The translations under genes were made by a program, and so were the position numbers. This document shows, in pieces, positions 5,594-7,988 of a stretch of 7,988 bases of DNA; within the stretch, counting starts at the first letter, position 1; the number at the start of each line of letters is the position of its first letter. Under the pieces are notes generated by a model. It made no database searches and was not told the DNA's origin. It saw only the letters and a list, made by a program, of their open reading frames with translations. Source of the DNA: Microcaldota archaeon (GTDB lineage: Archaea > Micrarchaeota > Micrarchaeia > Micrarchaeales > Micrarchaeaceae); NCBI GenBank assembly GCA_027365215.1, contig DAHXNT010000025.1, positions 1-7,988 of the forward strand, read 5' to 3'.

Positions 5594-5688
5594 CCTATGA
5601 GCCATAGTTCGAGTTCGATTTCATCCGTGTTGTGATTTGGAGCTGTACCCGTTGGTGCCACAACATCTTTTGTTTATCAATTTGAATC

Positions 5689-5729
5689 CCGCGCGGCCCG
5701 CTTTGCGGACCGCTGCGCGGATGCTTTTT
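5689..5729 (+). terminator. GC-rich hairpin followed by T5; likely terminator of the acidic ORF
   Basis: CCGCGC (5689-5694) pairs with GCGCGG (5715-5720); inside it GG (5695-5696) pairs with CC and CCGC (5698-5701) with GCGG around a TTT loop. A TTTTT run (5725-5729) follows after four bases. The shape resembles a bacterial intrinsic terminator; in archaea the T-run is the active part. It sits about 100 bp after the acidic ORF and 160 bp before cdc48. Confidence 0.5.
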
Positions 5730-5763
5730 AGCAAAAAAACGCACGATAGCCATGGTTTGCTAA
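5728..5763. repeat. 8-bp perfect inverted repeat TTAGCAAA/TTTGCTAA
   Basis: TTAGCAAA at 5728-5735 and TTTGCTAA at 5756-5763 are exact reverse complements 20 bp apart, with the palindrome CCATGG (5750-5755) between. It lies about 40 bp upstream of the candidate cdc48 TATA box, a possible place for an activator or repressor dimer. It overlaps the T-run of the preceding hairpin. Confidence 0.5.
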
Positions 5764-5799
5764 CGGTGGCCCGCGCTACACCCTCACGCTACCTATACA

Positions 5800-5807
5800 T
5801 TAAATAA
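5800..5807 (+). promoter_or_regulatory. Candidate TATA box of cdc48
   Basis: TTAAATAA, the most TATA-like block between the upstream hairpin and the start codon. Expected transcription start is near 5828, giving a leader of about 65 nt that includes the 10-bp tandem repeat. The BRE is not well formed, so confidence is limited. Confidence 0.4.
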
Positions 5808-5857
5808 CTTGCGATATACAAATAATATGCAGCCCATATCCTGCAGATTCGGCAATT

Positions 5858-5877
5858 TTACGCTCAATTACGCTCAA
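5858..5877 (+). repeat. Perfect 10-bp tandem repeat TTACGCTCAA
   Basis: Two exact, adjacent copies of TTACGCTCAA, ending 4 bp before the SD of cdc48. Ten bp is about one helical turn, so both copies would face the same side of the DNA: a plausible operator, or a leader element in the mRNA. It may also be a simple slippage duplication. Confidence 0.7.
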
Positions 5878-5881
5878 AAAC

Positions 5882-5886
5882 GGTGA
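5882..5886 (+). promoter_or_regulatory. Shine-Dalgarno site fixing the TTG start of cdc48
   Basis: GGTGA, 6 nt before TTG 5893. Its TGA (5884-5886) is in frame with the gene, so no upstream start can exist, and no in-frame ATG occurs until well inside the conserved N-domain. TTG is therefore close to forced. Confidence 0.8.
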
Positions 5887-5892
5887 AACGCC

Positions 5893-7988
5893 TTGGTAGA
5901 TGGAATAGATCTTACTGTCGCTAGCGCGCTGGTGACTGATGACGGACGGGGCCTGGCTAGGATAGACTCCAAGGCCAGGAAGCTCCTTAACGTCATATCC
6001 GGCGACATCATAGAGATAAAGGGGAAGAAGAAGTCGACTGCAGCGATAGTGTGGCCTGCGCACCAGTCGGACGAGGGGCTAGACTTCATAAGGATGGACG
6101 GCTACATAAGGCAGAACGCCGGCGTCGGTATAGGCGACAAGGTGTTCGTCACCAAGGCCGATGTCAAGGAGGCAACGAGGGTCGTTCTCGCGCCGCCGCC
6201 TAACCAGAAGCCGCCACTCAGCCCTGATTTCTCCGAATACGCGAAGAACAAGCTGGAGGAGAAGCCGCTCATGAAGGGCGACATAGTCCCAATAAGCATG
6301 TTCGGATACGCGTTCAGTTTCATAGTCGTACAGGTGACGCCTCATGGCGTGGCCCGCGTGACCCGCGACACCGAGGTCATCGTGAAGAACGAACCAGTCT
6401 CGGAATCGATGGTCAAGATAAGCGACGTGCACTATGAGGATATAGGCGGGCTCAAGCAGGAGATCGAGAAGATAAGGGAGATGGTCGAGCTTCCTATAAG
6501 GTATCCGGAGCTGTTCGAGCGCCTCGGCATAGAGCCGCCGAAGGGCGTGCTGCTCTACGGTTCTCCAGGCACCGGAAAGACCCTTCTCGCTAAGGCGGTC
6601 GCCAACGAGAGCGATGCGCACTTCATTTACATATCGGGTCCGGAACTGGTAAGCAAGTTCGTAGGGGAGAGCGAGGAGAAGCTCAGGGAGATGTTCAACG
6701 AGGCGAAGGAGAAGGCGCCAACTATAGTATTCATGGATGAGATAGACGCGATAGCGCCTAAGAGGGAAGAAGCTACTAACGAGGTCGAGAGGAGGATGGT
6801 ATCGCAGCTTCTTGCGCTGATGGACGGCATGAGCTCCAGGGGGCAGGTAATCGTCGTGGGCGCGACGAACAGGCCGAACGCGATAGACCCAGCGCTTAGG
6901 AGGCCGGGCAGGTTCGACCGCGAGATAGAGATAGGCGTGCCAGACAGGAACGCGAGGAAGGAGATACTTCAGATACACACGAGGAACATGCCGCTCAGCA
7001 AGGATGTTAACCTTGACGAGCTGGCGGACAAGACGCACGGCTACACGGGCGCGGACATTGCGGCGCTGGCGAGGGAGGCCGCCATGGTTGAGCTCAGGAG
7101 ACTTATACCTGAGATACTCGGCAAGAAGTCGGTGCCGAACGAGATACTCGTGAAGCTGACCGTCCAGATGGGCGACTTCAACAACGCCCTGGCGTCGATA
7201 CAGCCGAGCGCGCTACGCGAGGTCTTCATAGAGAGGCCGAACGTGCACTGGGATGACGTAGGCGGTCTCGAGGATGTGAAGGCGGAGCTGAAGGAAGCGG
7301 TTGAGCTGCCGCTCAAGAATCCAGAGATATTCGAGAAGATGGGCATAAGGCCGGTCAAGGGGGTCATGCTCGTAGGCGCGCCGGGCACCGGAAAGACCCT
7401 TCTCGCAAGGGCTGTCGCCACCGAGAGGGAGTCCAACTTCATATCCATAAAGGGGCCGGAGCTGCTCAGCAAGTTCGTGGGAGAAAGCGAAAGGGCGGTC
7501 AGGGAGGTCTTCAGGAAGGCGCGCCAGGCTGCTCCGTGCATAATATTCGTAGACGAGATAGACTCGATAGCGACCGCCAGGGATACGGATTCGTCGGACT
7601 CGATGGTGACCGAGAGAGTCGTAGATACCCTACTCACGGAGATGGACGGCCTGCAGGAGGTGAAGAACGTCGTCGTGATAGCCGCGACGAACAGGCCGGA
7701 TATGATAGATCCCGCGCTCATGAGGCCTGGCAGGTTCGACAAGATAATAGAGATAGGCGTGCCGGACAAGGAAACGAGGGAAGCGATATTCAAGGTCCAT
7801 ACGAAGCGCATGCCTCTCGAGAAGAACGTCAGCCTATCAAAGTTGGCAGAGGAGACTGAAGGGTACACCGGCGCTGAGATTGAGAACATATGCCGCGAGG
7901 CGGGAATGGAGGCGATAAGGAAGAGGATCAAGGGCGTGGAGCTCGCCGGCAAGGCGAACGAGAGCCACGAGGAGCAGCCCTACATTGT
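5893..7988 (+). CDS. cdc48: CDC48/VAT-type AAA+ ATPase, 3' end outside window
   Basis: Hexameric two-ring ATPase that unfolds proteins, feeding the proteasome or remodelling complexes; homologue of VAT and p97. 698 codons are present and about 30-60 are expected to be missing. The N-domain is visible at residues 3-90 (double-psi barrel, e.g. LTVASALVTDDGRGLARID) and about 100-165. D1 starts near DIGGL (183); Walker A GSPGTGKT (223-230), Walker B MDEID (281-285), sensor-1 N326, arginine fingers R337 and R340. D2 starts at DDVGGL (455-460 region); Walker A GAPGTGKT (495-502), Walker B DE (554-555), sensor-1 N600, fingers R611 and R614. All catalytic residues are intact, so both rings should hydrolyse ATP. 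The D1 Walker A has Ser where GPPGTGKT is usual, and both pore loops read KFVGE. The start is TTG with a good SD. Confidence 0.97.
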   Translation, partial: MVDGIDLTVASALVTDDGRGLARIDSKARKLLNVISGDIIEIKGKKKSTAAIVWPAHQSDEGLDFIRMDGYIRQNAGVGIGDKVFVTKADVKEATRVVLAPPPNQKPPLSPDFSEYAKNKLEEKPLMKGDIVPISMFGYAFSFIVVQVTPHGVARVTRDTEVIVKNEPVSESMVKISDVHYEDIGGLKQEIEKIREMVELPIRYPELFERLGIEPPKGVLLYGSPGTGKTLLAKAVANESDAHFIYISGPELVSKFVGESEEKLREMFNEAKEKAPTIVFMDEIDAIAPKREEATNEVERRMVSQLLALMDGMSSRGQVIVVGATNRPNAIDPALRRPGRFDREIEIGVPDRNARKEILQIHTRNMPLSKDVNLDELADKTHGYTGADIAALAREAAMVELRRLIPEILGKKSVPNEILVKLTVQMGDFNNALASIQPSALREVFIERPNVHWDDVGGLEDVKAELKEAVELPLKNPEIFEKMGIRPVKGVMLVGAPGTGKTLLARAVATERESNFISIKGPELLSKFVGESERAVREVFRKARQAAPCIIFVDEIDSIATARDTDSSDSMVTERVVDTLLTEMDGLQEVKNVVVIAATNRPDMIDPALMRPGRFDKIIEIGVPDKETREAIFKVHTKRMPLEKNVSLSKLAEETEGYTGAEIENICREAGMEAIRKRIKGVELAGKANESHEEQPYI

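Larger units (their letters stand above)
5594..5892. other. Intergenic stretch before cdc48, rich in inverted and direct repeats
   Basis: No gene is supported. It contains a tandem GTTCGA repeat (5607-5618), the pairing TGTTGTG (5628-5634) with CACAACA (5659-5665), a GC-rich hairpin with T-run, an 8-bp inverted repeat and a 10-bp tandem repeat (listed separately). It should contain the end of the acidic-ORF transcript and the cdc48 promoter. No T-loop or other tRNA landmark was found. Confidence 0.5.

Noticed and set aside
5601..5625. GTTCGAGTTCGATTTC as a tRNA T-arm
   Set aside because: No 5-bp T-stem, acceptor stem, D-arm or anticodon arm can be drawn around it; it is better described as a GTTCGA tandem repeat.
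6079..7952. Long antisense ORFs of 319 and 303 codons on the minus strand
   Set aside because: They lie opposite the clearly conserved cdc48 gene, have no SD or promoter, and give low-complexity Ser/Leu- or Arg/Leu-rich products. They arise from the codon bias of the sense gene.

Overview
This window looks archaeal. It encodes EF-1alpha, an archaeal/eukaryotic-type ribosomal protein uS10, a two-ring CDC48 ATPase with its double-psi N-domain, an archaeal-style TrmI methyltransferase and the C-terminal half of an archaeal topoisomerase I. Intergenic regions carry BRE/TATA-like boxes rather than bacterial -35/-10 elements. The usual Shine-Dalgarno core is GGTGA, placed 4-6 nt before the start, and two genes appear to begin with TTG. 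The lineage cannot be fixed from sequence reading alone; a DPANN-type (e.g. Micrarchaeota-like) or euryarchaeal genome are both possible, and this is a guess.

Layout: bases 1-2143 (+) hold the 3' part of topA, overlapped by 26 nt by a compact trmI-like gene. Bases 2144-2580 are a gene-poor stretch with several hairpins, two TATA-like boxes and a folded leader or small ORF. Bases 2581-3414 (+) encode an unfamiliar protein with two treble-clef/HNH-like zinc modules, the second degenerate. Bases 3483-5085 (-) are the translation operon tuf-rps10, ending in T-tracts near 3427-3449 that face the HNH-like gene. Bases 5086-5482 are a divergent control region. Bases 5483-5593 (+) contain a probable 36-residue hyperacidic peptide with its own TATA box and SD. 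Bases 5594-5892 hold a GC-rich hairpin with a T5 run, inverted repeats and a 10-bp tandem repeat. Bases 5893-7988 (+) encode cdc48, cut by the window end.

Most of the window is core housekeeping: DNA topology, tRNA modification, translation elongation and protein unfolding. The items worth a second look are the hyperacidic small ORF, the tandem HNH-like protein with the folded region before its start, the topoisomerase zinc ribbons in which one Cys of each is replaced by Asp, and the paired intergenic structures. I see no convincing CRISPR array, transposon, rRNA or tRNA, and no clear evidence of a new multi-gene system.
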